Source: Ancylomarina longa
GTDB lineage: Bacteria > Bacteroidota > Bacteroidia > Bacteroidales > Marinifilaceae
Direction of reading: 5' to 3'
DNA length: 64,000 nucleotides
NCBI RefSeq assembly: GCF_003996985.1
Contig: NZ_RJJX01000014.1
Span: forward strand, 10,731 to 74,730
The position numbers and the translations under genes are program-made. This document shows, piece after piece, positions 47,597 through 57,276 of this stretch. The notes below the pieces were generated by a model. It saw only the letters and a list, made by a program, of their open reading frames with translations, ran no database searches and was not told where the DNA came from. Each line of letters starts with the position of its first letter. Positions within the stretch are counted from its first letter, which is position 1.

Positions 47597-48559
47597 ATGA
47601 CCAATCCATTTGTTAGCGTGAAAACGATCACTTACAATCATGAAAAATTTATTGCCCAGTGTATTGAGGGAATCCTGATGCAGGAGACTAATTTTTCTTT
47701 TGAATATATCATCGGAGAGGATTGCAGCACAGATAGAACCATGGAGATCGTGCAGGAGTATGCAGCGAAATTTCCGAATATAATAAGGGTGATTACGGAT
47801 GATAAAAATGTTGGTGCTGTTGAAAACGATAATCGTACGGATAGGGCTTGCCGGGGAAAATATGTTGCCTTTTGTGAAGGGGATGATTTTTGGACCGATC
47901 CCTATAAATTACAGAAAGAGGTCGATTTTTTGGAAGCCAATCCTGAGGTTGGTTTGGTACATACCAGCTTTTCTTACCTGAATGAAGGAAAAAGAACCAA
48001 AGACGTGTGGAAGCACAAGCATATTCCTCAAGGGGATATTCTTGACCATTTAATTTCAGGGAATTATATTGCTACAGCTACGGTTTGTATGCGAAATGAA
48101 TATTTGAAAAAAATTAGAATTGCCAATCAGATAAAGGAAAACCAATGGAGAATGGGGGATTATCCACTATGGATAGAGGTTTCAGCTCAGACAAAAATTG
48201 CTTTTATACCTGAGGATACCATGACTTATCGGGTACATCCTGATTCTGCCACACATAGCTTGGATTGGAATGGAGATTATAAATTCTTTGAGAGTAGATA
48301 TCGAATTAAAAAGTTTTATGCCGAAAAATATAAGCGGGATAATTTAATACCTCTTTTGGATAAAATGTATCATCGGGAGCTTTTAAAATATGCTATTTTC
48401 CTTAAAGATGAGGAGATGAGGAATACTTGCAGTAAGTATTTCGTGAATAAGGGAATGGGTAAGGAGTTGTTATATTACTTGTTTGCTAAATTTTCGTTTC
48501 TGGATACTCTGTTTGAATTTATCTACACCTTCAAAAAGCGTTATCAAACCTTACACTAG
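47597..48559 (+). CDS. Family 2 glycosyltransferase
   Basis: A 320-residue GT-A glycosyltransferase. It starts PFVSVKTITYNHEKFIAQCI, then GEDCSTDRTMEIV, the DXD-region FCEGDDFWTDPYK, and TATVCMRNEYL further on. It is cytoplasmic, with no membrane helices. It sits between the two ATP-grasp/PLP cassettes, so it may add the sugar that one of them modifies. Donor and acceptor are unknown. Confidence 0.92.
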   Translation: MTNPFVSVKTITYNHEKFIAQCIEGILMQETNFSFEYIIGEDCSTDRTMEIVQEYAAKFPNIIRVITDDKNVGAVENDNRTDRACRGKYVAFCEGDDFWTDPYKLQKEVDFLEANPEVGLVHTSFSYLNEGKRTKDVWKHKHIPQGDILDHLISGNYIATATVCMRNEYLKKIRIANQIKENQWRMGDYPLWIEVSAQTKIAFIPEDTMTYRVHPDSATHSLDWNGDYKFFESRYRIKKFYAEKYKRDNLIPLLDKMYHRELLKYAIFLKDEEMRNTCSKYFVNKGMGKELLYYLFAKFSFLDTLFEFIYTFKKRYQTLH

Positions 48560-48597
48560 AGATTGCCAAAATATATAGGATTATTAAACAAATTGTA

Positions 48598-49803
48598 ATG
48601 AAGAATAAGCAACAGAAGCTATTAATTCTTGGGGGAACTTCTTTTCAGATTCCATGCATCGAATATGCAAAATCGATGGGCTATCATGTTGTTGTTAGTG
48701 GCAATGATCCTGAAAATTTGGGCTGTAAATATGCTGATGAGTTTCATAATGTAAGCACTACGGATCTAAAGGGAGTGTTAAAATTGGCTCGTAAATTAGA
48801 GATTGATGGAATTCTTGCTTATGCATCCGATCCTGCCGCTCCAACTGCTGCCTATGTCTCCGAGAGAATGGGATTACCAGGGAATTCCTATAAATCGGTA
48901 AAAACCTTGTCCGAAAAAGATCTTTACCGGAGTTTTTTGCGAAAGCATAAATTTAATACACCCTGGTATGGAGGATTTAGTACGCTGGAAGATTTTGCAT
49001 CTTACTCCTCCGAATTTACTTATCCTGTAATCGTGAAGCCAGTAGATTCATCGGGGAGCAAAGGTATTAGTGCAGTAAATGATTTTTGGGAGATGGGAAA
49101 AGCCATTACTTATGCGATATCATTTTCGAGGTGTAAGCGGTTTATTGTGGAGGAATTTATTGAGAAAAAATATCCCCAACTGGATGGAGATATCTTCGTT
49201 TATGATGGCAAAATTATCGCTTATTATTTGGGAGATCAGGGGAATGATGAGACCATTAATCCTTTTGTTCCTTCCAGTATCAATTATCCTTCCTTGCTTG
49301 CAAGCACCTTGCATGAAAATATTCAAAAGGAATTACAGCGAGCAATAAATTTACTTAAAATCAAGTTTGGTGGCTTTAATATCGAGGTTATTATTGATGA
49401 GAATGATGAAATATTCCTGATGGAGATAGGAGCTCGAAACGGAGGCAACTGCATTCCGGAAATCATTAAATGTGCCAGTAATGTCGATATGATTAAAATG
49501 AGTGTAGATGCTTGCATGGGAGTGAAGCCCCAAATATTAAACCAAAAGGATATAGATAAGTTCTATACCACATATGTGATTCATTCCAAAAAAGACGGAC
49601 GATTAAAATCTGTGAGATTGGATGATAGAATATCAGACTATGTGCTGGATATAAAATTAATGGTAGAGCAAGGTGAGCCGGTGCTCAAATTCATGGGATC
49701 GAATTGCACAGTTGGAATTGGTTTGCTCGAATTCCCGAATGAAGATATTAGGGATAATATGATGAATAGAATTGAGGATTTAATTGCTGTAGAATTAGAA
49801 TAA
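48598..49803 (+). CDS. ATP-grasp ligase, cassette copy 2
   Basis: A 401-residue paralogue of the ATP-grasp protein at 45387-46607, alignable end to end. Shared blocks include ILAYASDPAAPTAAYV, SEKDLYRSFL, VIVKPVDSSGSKGIS, VEEFIEKKYPQLDGDIF, FNIEVIIDENDEIFLMEIGA and the Arg-Asn-Gly-Gly that follows. Residues around the amide-forming pocket differ between the copies, so different carboxylate or amine substrates are likely. The stop codon directly abuts the start of the next gene. Confidence 0.88.
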   Translation: MKNKQQKLLILGGTSFQIPCIEYAKSMGYHVVVSGNDPENLGCKYADEFHNVSTTDLKGVLKLARKLEIDGILAYASDPAAPTAAYVSERMGLPGNSYKSVKTLSEKDLYRSFLRKHKFNTPWYGGFSTLEDFASYSSEFTYPVIVKPVDSSGSKGISAVNDFWEMGKAITYAISFSRCKRFIVEEFIEKKYPQLDGDIFVYDGKIIAYYLGDQGNDETINPFVPSSINYPSLLASTLHENIQKELQRAINLLKIKFGGFNIEVIIDENDEIFLMEIGARNGGNCIPEIIKCASNVDMIKMSVDACMGVKPQILNQKDIDKFYTTYVIHSKKDGRLKSVRLDDRISDYVLDIKLMVEQGEPVLKFMGSNCTVGIGLLEFPNEDIRDNMMNRIEDLIAVELE

Positions 49804-50760
49804 ATGGGACAGAGGTCAATTGGTGGATATTTCGAATTGGAAAGCAGATTTGAATCTGAATATCATGCTGGACTAGTTCGCCTAAATTCTGGACGAAATT
49901 GCTTAGAATATATACTTCGGGCTAATCATTATCGTAAGATATACCTTCCTGTTTATTCGTGTTCAGCATTATTGGAGCCTATCCTTAAATTGAACTTGGA
50001 ATTTGAATGGTACGCTATTTCTTCAGATTTAGAACCAATTCAATTGAAGCCATTGAAGGAGGATGAATGCCTTTTAGTTATCAATTATTTTGGATTGAAA
50101 GGGAGATATATTGCTGAGCTTAGTAAAATGGCAATTAATCTAATCGTTGATAATTCGCAGGCTTTCTTTGAACTACCACTTCCCAAAGTAGATACCTTTT
50201 ATTCGGCGCGTAAATTTTTTGGTGTACCCGATGGAGCCTATCTGTCGACAAACTTATTTTTAGAAGAGGAATTTGAAAAGGAAGTATCGTGGAACAGAAC
50301 GGAACATCTTTTAAGAAGATTTGAGAACGGTGCAATGGATGGTTATTCCCGGTTTTTGAAGAACGAAGAATATTTGTGTGGTCTGCCAATAAAATACATG
50401 TCTAATTTCACTACCAGAATTTTAGCAGGAATAAATTATAAATCTGTAGTAACCAGACGAAATCAAAATTTCCAATACCTTAATTTAAAGCTAAAGCATA
50501 AAAATAACTTGTCTTTTTCCGATACAGAAATTGATGGACCGATGACTTACCCGCTTTATGTGGAGAAGGATTCCCTTCGGGAGGAATTGATAAAACAGGA
50601 AATTTTTGTGCCTACTTACTGGCCAAATATTTTGGAGAATTCGAAAGCAGACCAAGTAGAATATCAATTGTCAAAATATATAATCCCTCTTCCGGTAGAT
50701 CAACGATACGGCTTACTAGATATGGATAGAATTTGTAATGTAATTAATAGTGTGTTGTGA
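49804..50760 (+). CDS. Short DegT-like PLP-enzyme, cassette copy 2
   Basis: A 318-residue paralogue of the protein at 46624-47586: SIGGYFELESRFESEYHAGL, NSGRNCLEYILRANHYRKIY, IVDNSQAFFEL and the lysine-bearing FYSARKFFGVPDGAYLS. It starts on the base after the ATP-grasp stop codon. The same gene pair with the same order and spacing occurs upstream; duplication of the whole pair is the simplest explanation. Confidence 0.7.
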   Translation: MGQRSIGGYFELESRFESEYHAGLVRLNSGRNCLEYILRANHYRKIYLPVYSCSALLEPILKLNLEFEWYAISSDLEPIQLKPLKEDECLLVINYFGLKGRYIAELSKMAINLIVDNSQAFFELPLPKVDTFYSARKFFGVPDGAYLSTNLFLEEEFEKEVSWNRTEHLLRRFENGAMDGYSRFLKNEEYLCGLPIKYMSNFTTRILAGINYKSVVTRRNQNFQYLNLKLKHKNNLSFSDTEIDGPMTYPLYVEKDSLREELIKQEIFVPTYWPNILENSKADQVEYQLSKYIIPLPVDQRYGLLDMDRICNVINSVL

Positions 50761-50833
50761 GATCGATAGTGGTAAACAAGCTTTTTGTTTCTAGTCCTAT
50801 GGAAGTGGTTTAGTAAATAAAAATGGCATTTGC

Positions 50834-52096
50834 ATGAAATATATTGGTATAGGATTGTGGTTTGTGCTTTTCTTTCTGGCCTTTTTCTTAAAGTCATATA
50901 GTATTGGGGGACAGGAAATGGCTTATGTATGGAAAATGCCATTGCTAATATTTCTGATCATTAGCGTTCTCGGACAGGATGTGAAATACTCTTTTTTGAT
51001 ACTCGGATATGCCTTTGCACTTAAGAATATTGTGAATGTTTCATTTTTCCATTTTCCTATTGATGCCATAATCAATCTTACTAAATATTTAAGTATACCA
51101 ATTATAATTCACTGGATCTATTTAAATGTGAATACGCCAAGAGCACTTAAAACATTACGAATAGTTCCGCTGTATCTTTCAGCTTTTTATATTCTGTCCA
51201 ATATTCCTTTTTATTTCGGTGTCTTTTCTGCACCGGTAAGTGCAACCATGTTATGGATGGAGGATACATCCCTCGACGGATTAGTGGGGATTTTAGGAGC
51301 ACCACATTACACATCCGCCATGTTGGCGATTGCAAGTATTGTAATTCTGGAGTTTGTGGTGAAAAAGCGTGGTGATTTCCGTCTTAATTTTATTCTGGCA
51401 CCTTTATTTTTAATTGGAGTATTCTTTCTTTTTAAAACCTATACCCGAACCGGATGGCTTATGTTTGTAGTTGGTGTGATTGTTCTTTTTATCCGAAAAA
51501 TTAGCATAAAAGATTTGGGTAAAATTGCAATGGTAGGATTGCTTCTTTTTGGTGGATTAATTGCCTTGTTTCAAACCAACGAAGGTTTTCGCAGGAGAGT
51601 AATGGATGAAAGAACCGGACAGGAGGATAAATCATCCTACGAAACAGTTGGCTCCGGCAGATTAGAAATAGCTCAGGTTTATTTAGAAAATTTATATGAA
51701 AGTAACTTCGTGACCTACCTCGTTGGTATGGGAATGCAGGAATCTCAGAACAGATATGAAAAAAAGGATGGTATGCCTCTTTTTGCTCATAATGGTTTTG
51801 TTCAAACAATTGTAGATAATGGGATTATAGGTTTTCTACTGTATCTGGCATTTTTATATACTCTACTCGATGCCATTCGGAAATCGAAAAGCAGCCATAA
51901 CCAATTAGCTGTTGCTATCTTTTTCATGTTTATATCCTGCTTGGCAACCCAACAAGCCAATTATTTTTTGTTGGATGTATTTTTAGCGATTTACACCGGA
52001 ATGACATTAATAGAGAGTAGAATTAACCAATATATTGAAATAAAAAGAAATTTTGGAAACATTAGCTTATACAAAAAAACATACTACCGAATCTAA
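50834..52096 (+). CDS. O-antigen ligase/polymerase-like membrane protein (Wzy or WaaL type)
   Basis: A 420-residue protein with about 10-11 membrane helices and a large loop before the last helices. It shows FKTYTRTGWLMFVVGVIVLF, typical of the Wzy_C domain, and the conserved loop segment GMGMQESQNRYEKKDGMP followed by FAHNGFVQTIVDNGIIGFLL. Wzy joins repeat units and WaaL joins the chain to lipid A core; sequence alone cannot separate them. As the only such protein in the locus, the polymerase is more likely. Confidence 0.85.
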   Translation: MKYIGIGLWFVLFFLAFFLKSYSIGGQEMAYVWKMPLLIFLIISVLGQDVKYSFLILGYAFALKNIVNVSFFHFPIDAIINLTKYLSIPIIIHWIYLNVNTPRALKTLRIVPLYLSAFYILSNIPFYFGVFSAPVSATMLWMEDTSLDGLVGILGAPHYTSAMLAIASIVILEFVVKKRGDFRLNFILAPLFLIGVFFLFKTYTRTGWLMFVVGVIVLFIRKISIKDLGKIAMVGLLLFGGLIALFQTNEGFRRRVMDERTGQEDKSSYETVGSGRLEIAQVYLENLYESNFVTYLVGMGMQESQNRYEKKDGMPLFAHNGFVQTIVDNGIIGFLLYLAFLYTLLDAIRKSKSSHNQLAVAIFFMFISCLATQQANYFLLDVFLAIYTGMTLIESRINQYIEIKRNFGNISLYKKTYYRI

Positions 52097-53183
52097 AGCG
52101 GAACGAGTATATCAATTCCGTAGCATTAGTATTGAGGAGTTGGCGAAAATCCATTATCACAGTAATTTCCCCAGCTGCAGGGCTCAATGGATGAGCAACT
52201 GGTTGTCGGTATTTAAAGAGGTGAAGAATAATGTTATTGGCTATGGGAAAAAGCCATATATTATCGCTGCATTTCAAAAAGAGGAATTGGTAGCCATCGT
52301 TCCATTATTAAAATTAAATCGCACTTATTTTAAATACATACGAATTGAATTTCTGGAATTTCTCGGGCAGCAATGGTCTAGTCTGGGCAATGATATTATA
52401 GTATTGAAAGAATTAGAGGTCGCTTTTACAAGCGAATTGATTCGTTGGATTAAAAAAAATATTCCTTTCCATTTTTTGTTTTTGAAGTATCTACCAGAGA
52501 ATTCCATTTTTGCCAAACAGCTAAGTTTATTTCATTATGCGGGTGCTGCATTCATAGAAGTGGATTCTTACAATAATTATGAAGATTTTGCAGAGAAGGT
52601 TTATACCCGGAAATTTAGAGAGGACTTGCGACGAACCTTGCGGCGAACCAATAAACACGGTTTTGAAATGACCGTAAATACAGAAAAAATTACGAAGGAA
52701 AGCCTGAAACAGATACGCAGAATTTCCAAATCAAAACTAATTGATGGAAAGAGTTTTTTATATGAAGATGCAAAGAAGGAGGAATTTCATTTGAAAATGT
52801 ATGAGGAGTTCAACTCACAGGTTGTATTTGTGAAGTTTAATGGTCAGCCGGTAGCTTATGGTACCAGTATCGATTGGAATGGAGAAAGAATTGGAATTGA
52901 TGCAGCATTTGATAGGGATTATAGAAAATTCGGAGCCGGAATTCAGTGCATCAATGCAAGTATTAAAACGAGTTTTGAGGATAAGATGCAAAAGATGTCT
53001 TTTGGCATGGGACTCGACACCTACAAATTTCAGTTTACTGATAAGGTTCAAACTTATTATATGAGCTTTGATTTCACATATCGTTTGAAAGCCTTGTTGG
53101 CTTTGCCTTATTTCTATTACCAATTACAGAAAAGGGACAAAAAAGTAAGCGAAATGCTCAGGAATATTATTAAGAATGAATAA
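52053..53183 (+). CDS. FemAB-like GNAT acyl/aminoacyl transferase, copy 1
   Basis: A 376-residue protein of the GNAT_6/FemAB-like fold: KKPYIIAAFQKEELVAIVPL, EFLGQQWSSLGNDIIV, then GQPVAYGTSIDWNGERIGID and a C-terminal SFGMGLDTYKFQF. Related proteins transfer acyl or aminoacyl groups to polysaccharides or lipids. The track start is a TTG at 52053, inside the upstream gene; no better ATG occurs before the conserved FRSISIEEL motif, so the start is uncertain. The paralogue at 53371 begins at the equivalent of residue 20. Confidence 0.8.
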   Translation: METLAYTKKHTTESKAERVYQFRSISIEELAKIHYHSNFPSCRAQWMSNWLSVFKEVKNNVIGYGKKPYIIAAFQKEELVAIVPLLKLNRTYFKYIRIEFLEFLGQQWSSLGNDIIVLKELEVAFTSELIRWIKKNIPFHFLFLKYLPENSIFAKQLSLFHYAGAAFIEVDSYNNYEDFAEKVYTRKFREDLRRTLRRTNKHGFEMTVNTEKITKESLKQIRRISKSKLIDGKSFLYEDAKKEEFHLKMYEEFNSQVVFVKFNGQPVAYGTSIDWNGERIGIDAAFDRDYRKFGAGIQCINASIKTSFEDKMQKMSFGMGLDTYKFQFTDKVQTYYMSFDFTYRLKALLALPYFYYQLQKRDKKVSEMLRNIIKNE

Positions 53184-53370
53184 TATTTTCAACTAGAGAA
53201 AAACAAAACAAACAAATTACAATAACAAAACTGTCAATTATCGGGATTGTATTCACATTCGCCTTTCAAAATCGACAAAGTACTATTCTTTAAGGTCACA
53301 TTGAATACCATATGATATTCAATTCTACCTAATTAATTAGCAAAACTTTAATCTCAAAATTTTATGAATA

Positions 53371-54447
53371 ATGTATCGCTTTCATTCCATTGGCCTGCAA
53401 GAATTGGAAGACATAAACTATAAAGAAACTTATCCGAGTAATACTTTCCAATGGATATACAACTGGTATTCTGTATTTGAAAATGTTGAAAACAATGTAA
53501 TTGGCTATAAAAAAAAGCCATATATCATTGCGGCTTATTTGAATGAGGAATTGGTGGCAATTATTCCTTTGCTTAAGCTAACTCGTATCTACTGTAAGTG
53601 TTTGCGATTGGAATTTATCGAGTTTCTGGGACAACAATGGTCCTGTATTGGAGAGGATATTATAACTCTTAAGGATTTGGATTCTGTTTATATTGAAGAG
53701 CTTATTCATTGGATAAAAAAACATGTGAAATTTCACTTTATCTTTTTGAAATACATTCCGAAATCATCTCTTTTGAATACAAAATACAAATTGTATCATT
53801 ATTCAGGTGCACCTATAATACCTGTTTCGAGTTACAGTAGTTATGAAGATTTCTACACGCATGCTTATGCCAAAAGATTTCGAAAGAAATTGCAACGAAC
53901 ACGACGCAAAATTGAGAAAGATGGGTTTCGTTTAAAATTATCCTACGAAGAGATTAATAGGAATAATTTTGAAGACATTAAACGAATTGCCAAATCAAAG
54001 GAAATTGATGGGAAGAACTATGTGTATGAAGATCCCAATAAGGAGAAATTCCATTTACTTTTGTATAAGAGCTTTCCGTCTCATGTGATGTTTGCAAAAT
54101 TTAATAATATGCCTGTTGCGTATGTTACAAATATAGATTGTAATGGAGTTCGGATAGGTCTTGATTGTGCCTTCGATCGGGATTACCGAATTTATGGAGT
54201 AGGCGTGCAATGTATGGATTGTAATATTCAAGAATGTTTTAAGGAACATAAGAAAAAGTTCTCCTTTGGTGTGGGCCTCGATGAATATAAATTTCAGTTT
54301 ACTCATAAGGTAGAGGACTATTATATGAGTTTTGATTTTAGCTATCGCTTAAAAGCCTTGTTGGTCTTGCCTTATTTTCTGTATCGCTTGAAAAGAGAAG
54401 ATAAACATGTGTTAAAAGAACTCTCAAAATTGCATTGTGATGTATAA
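53371..54447 (+). CDS. FemAB-like GNAT acyl/aminoacyl transferase, copy 2
   Basis: A 358-residue paralogue of the protein encoded just upstream (52053-53183), similar along its whole length: KKPYIIAAYLNEELVAIIPL, EFIEFLGQQWSCIGEDII, DCAFDRDYRIYG and SFGVGLDEYKFQF. A 187-base gap separates the copies; it holds nothing recognisable. The polysaccharide deacetylase gene begins 8 bases before its stop. Confidence 0.82.
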   Translation: MYRFHSIGLQELEDINYKETYPSNTFQWIYNWYSVFENVENNVIGYKKKPYIIAAYLNEELVAIIPLLKLTRIYCKCLRLEFIEFLGQQWSCIGEDIITLKDLDSVYIEELIHWIKKHVKFHFIFLKYIPKSSLLNTKYKLYHYSGAPIIPVSSYSSYEDFYTHAYAKRFRKKLQRTRRKIEKDGFRLKLSYEEINRNNFEDIKRIAKSKEIDGKNYVYEDPNKEKFHLLLYKSFPSHVMFAKFNNMPVAYVTNIDCNGVRIGLDCAFDRDYRIYGVGVQCMDCNIQECFKEHKKKFSFGVGLDEYKFQFTHKVEDYYMSFDFSYRLKALLVLPYFLYRLKREDKHVLKELSKLHCDV

Positions 54448-55366
54448 ATTAAGACAAGTACTAGGAAGTTTTATAGGATTAATTTTGCTAATTTTTTTCA
54501 AGAAATCAGCATTAGAGAAATTCAATACGCAAGTGTTGTCCATTTATTTCCATAATCCATCGGTATATTTATTTAAAGGCATTGTTCGCTTCCTTAAAGC
54601 TTCCGGATTTCAATTCATCGATCAGAAGGAGTATTATGAACTTGCGATTGGGAATCAGGAAGTTTCTGGCAGGAAGGTATTTATTTCTTTTGACGATGCC
54701 TGGCAGGGAAATTTGAAATTGATTCCTATCCTTGAAAAATACCAGATTCCAATAAGTTTATTTGTACCTGTAAAACCTGTGGTTACCGGTAATTATTGGT
54801 GGGAATATGCTGCATATTTAAAATCGGATACCTTGAATATCAATGCTATTGAAGATTTAAAAAAAGTACCGAATAAGAAGCGAATGGAGGTGATTCATAA
54901 GTTGATGCAAGAATTACACTTAAAACGATCTGCTATCAATTTAAAAGAATTGGAATATTTGCACAATCATCCACTTGTGACTATTGGTTCTCATACCTAT
55001 CATCATCCTATTACTATTCAATGCACTAATGATGAGTTAGATTTTGAATATCGCGAATCGAAAAAAACACTGGAGCGATGGCTCAATACCTCAATAAACT
55101 CCTTTGCATTTCCCAATGGCGATTACGATGCCAGAGATCTAAATCTATTAAGGGAGCATGGATATAAGATGGCATTTACTACAAATCCGAATCTTTTGAA
55201 CAGAGGGAGTGTTTTTGAAATGCCACGAATTTCTATGAATACCAAAGGAGGCAGGTATGAAAACATTTGCCGAATGCTTGGTTTGTGGCATAAGTATGTG
55301 AAGCCAATACAAATAAGATTAAAATCTGCCAGTCATAAATTTAAAATAGAAAAGCAGTTTTCTTAG
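54440..55366 (+). CDS. Polysaccharide deacetylase
   Basis: A protein of 308 residues with an N-terminal membrane helix (about 8-22) and a CE4 NodB-like domain: the metal/catalytic motif FISFDDAWQGN (Asp pair), later IGSHTYHHP (His pair), and SFAFPNGDYDARDL. These enzymes remove N- or O-acetyl groups from polysaccharides. The ATG at 54440 is preferred to a GTG three bases earlier. It lies within the 3' end of the GNAT gene. Membrane anchoring places it on the inner membrane, probably facing the periplasm. Confidence 0.88.
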   Translation: MYKLRQVLGSFIGLILLIFFKKSALEKFNTQVLSIYFHNPSVYLFKGIVRFLKASGFQFIDQKEYYELAIGNQEVSGRKVFISFDDAWQGNLKLIPILEKYQIPISLFVPVKPVVTGNYWWEYAAYLKSDTLNINAIEDLKKVPNKKRMEVIHKLMQELHLKRSAINLKELEYLHNHPLVTIGSHTYHHPITIQCTNDELDFEYRESKKTLERWLNTSINSFAFPNGDYDARDLNLLREHGYKMAFTTNPNLLNRGSVFEMPRISMNTKGGRYENICRMLGLWHKYVKPIQIRLKSASHKFKIEKQFS

Positions 55367-55481
55367 TTCAATCAAATGAAATGAGAAAATCAAGAATAGT
55401 AAGGTATGTTTGAATGCCATAAATGATAAGAACGTGGAACCCGAAAAACGAAAGAGTAGGTTAATATTAAATTGAGGTAAA

Positions 55482-56141
55482 ATGAAAAAATTAGCGTTTA
55501 TAATTATTTTATATTCTTTTCTAAATCCGGAAATTGCTTCTTCTCAAATGAAGAAGGGAGATATGCTTATTGGGGTGTCTTCTACCTTAAATACGCTTGG
55601 AACTGGTTCTAATCTAATGAACCTTAGCTTTTCGAGTGTTAAATATAAAAGTAATGCTGAAGGTTATAGGGAATCTGATGCTGATAAGCTTACTAATTAT
55701 AATTTACAACCCAAGGTCGGATATTTTATTACAAATAAAATTGCGCTTGGACTCGATTTAAATCTATCCATATTTAAAAATAAAGATGGAAGCAGTAGCG
55801 ATGAGGTTACGCAATCTTCATTTAGCATTGGTCCCTTGTTCAGATATTATATTCCATCCGAAAAAGTAATGCCGTTTTTTGAGCTAAGCACTGCATTTGG
55901 TAGCATGACAAACAAGTATCAATCGGTAAATTTAAATGATAAATCAACATCCAGAATTACCTCTCTGGGGGGTGGTTTTGGTATTGCTGCTCCACTTGGC
56001 AAAAAAGTAACTTTCGATGTTCTGGCAGAATATAGTTCACTAACAATTAAGGATAAGGATAATAACCCGGATGATGAAAAAACTGTGATTGGTACTTTTG
56101 GTATTAATTTTGGATTTACGATCATTCTTGGTGCCAAATAA
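55482..56141 (+). CDS. Small outer-membrane beta-barrel protein
   Basis: A 219-residue protein with a signal peptide (MKKLAFIIILYSFLNPEIASS, cleavage before Q22) and an eight-stranded-barrel-like mature part ending in FGINFGFTIILGAK. Alternating hydrophobic strands (YFITNKIALGLDLNLSIF, SIGPLFRYYIP, KVTFDVLAEYSSLTIKD) fit an OmpA/OprF-type outer-membrane beta-barrel. It is unusual inside a polysaccharide-synthesis operon; an export role is possible but not shown. Confidence 0.8.
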   Translation: MKKLAFIIILYSFLNPEIASSQMKKGDMLIGVSSTLNTLGTGSNLMNLSFSSVKYKSNAEGYRESDADKLTNYNLQPKVGYFITNKIALGLDLNLSIFKNKDGSSSDEVTQSSFSIGPLFRYYIPSEKVMPFFELSTAFGSMTNKYQSVNLNDKSTSRITSLGGGFGIAAPLGKKVTFDVLAEYSSLTIKDKDNNPDDEKTVIGTFGINFGFTIILGAK

Positions 56142-56193
56142 TTTAATTTTTTCAGCATTTTGATTATACATCGTCTGCAAACTAAATTTTCTA

Positions 56194-57276
56194 GTGAAAG
56201 AAGTACTCTACATAGCTCCAGGGAATCAGAATAGCAAAGGAGGAATTGGTTTATGTGTGAATAATTATTCAAAGCACATGGATGATTTTAAGGTTCTGCT
56301 TACCCATCGATTTCACTCGAAGATCGTGAATACGCTTTGGTTTCCGTTCTGTATGCTGGAACTTTGGTTCCGTTTAATTCGGGATTCTGAGATTAAAATT
56401 GTTCATATACATGGAGCTTCCAAGGGTAGTTTCTATCGCAAATACCTGTTATTTTCCTTGGTTCGAACTTTCTTTCATAAAAAGATCATCTATCATGTAC
56501 ACGGAGGTGGTTTTCAGGATTTTTACTTGAAGTCTCCGGTTTTTATCCAAAAACGAGTTCGTTACGTTATGCATTCCGCAGATTTGGTGGTTTGTTTATC
56601 CGAGAAATGGAAACTCTTTTTTACCAGTGCTTTTCGTCCCAAGCGGGTAGTAATTGTTAATAATATGGTGATTCCTCCGATAAATACAGACAGAATTAAG
56701 CAGAATGGGAAATTTCAACTGTTGTTTTTAGGATTGATAGGAGATAATAAAGGCGTTTTTGATTTATTAAAAGTAATCGTAAAGTATCGTTCAAAATTTG
56801 AAAATAAATTGATTTTAAGGATTGCAGGAAATGGCGAGACGATTCGGTTGGTGAATGATATCAAGAAACTGAAACTAGAAAAACTGGTTCATTTCGAAGG
56901 ATGGGCAGATTCCATAAAGAAGGAACAACTATTTCGCACTTCTGATGCCTTTATTCTAACTTCTTACAAGGAGGGATTGCCACTTTCTATTTTGGAAGCA
57001 ATGAGTTATGGATTACCAGTTATTGCAAGTAAGGTGGGTGGAATTCCCGATCTGTTATACAAATACAGGAATGGACTTCTTGTAAAACCGGGTGATTTAG
57101 CTACAATTAAAAATGCAATAGATAAGTTCCTTCAGAACGAAGCACTATTGCAAACATTCTCTCAGAGGTCAGCAGATGGAGCAGCTGACTTTTATCCGCA
57201 AGCTGTATTAAAAACTTTATTCTCAATCTACCATGAATTACAGGGGAATAAGGGATTTCTTTTTGAGCAAAATTAA
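56194..57276 (+). CDS. Family 4 glycosyltransferase
   Basis: A 360-residue GT-B glycosyltransferase: N-terminal VLYIAPGNQNSKGGIGLCV and VHIHGASKGSFYRK, then C-terminal LLFLGLIGDNKGVFDLLKV and the retaining-GT4 EX7E region SYKEGLPLSILEAMSYGLPV. Donor and acceptor are unknown. It starts with GTG (56194), the first start that keeps the N-terminal strand. The downstream CapK gene begins 44 bases before its stop. Confidence 0.9.
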   Translation: MKEVLYIAPGNQNSKGGIGLCVNNYSKHMDDFKVLLTHRFHSKIVNTLWFPFCMLELWFRLIRDSEIKIVHIHGASKGSFYRKYLLFSLVRTFFHKKIIYHVHGGGFQDFYLKSPVFIQKRVRYVMHSADLVVCLSEKWKLFFTSAFRPKRVVIVNNMVIPPINTDRIKQNGKFQLLFLGLIGDNKGVFDLLKVIVKYRSKFENKLILRIAGNGETIRLVNDIKKLKLEKLVHFEGWADSIKKEQLFRTSDAFILTSYKEGLPLSILEAMSYGLPVIASKVGGIPDLLYKYRNGLLVKPGDLATIKNAIDKFLQNEALLQTFSQRSADGAADFYPQAVLKTLFSIYHELQGNKGFLFEQN

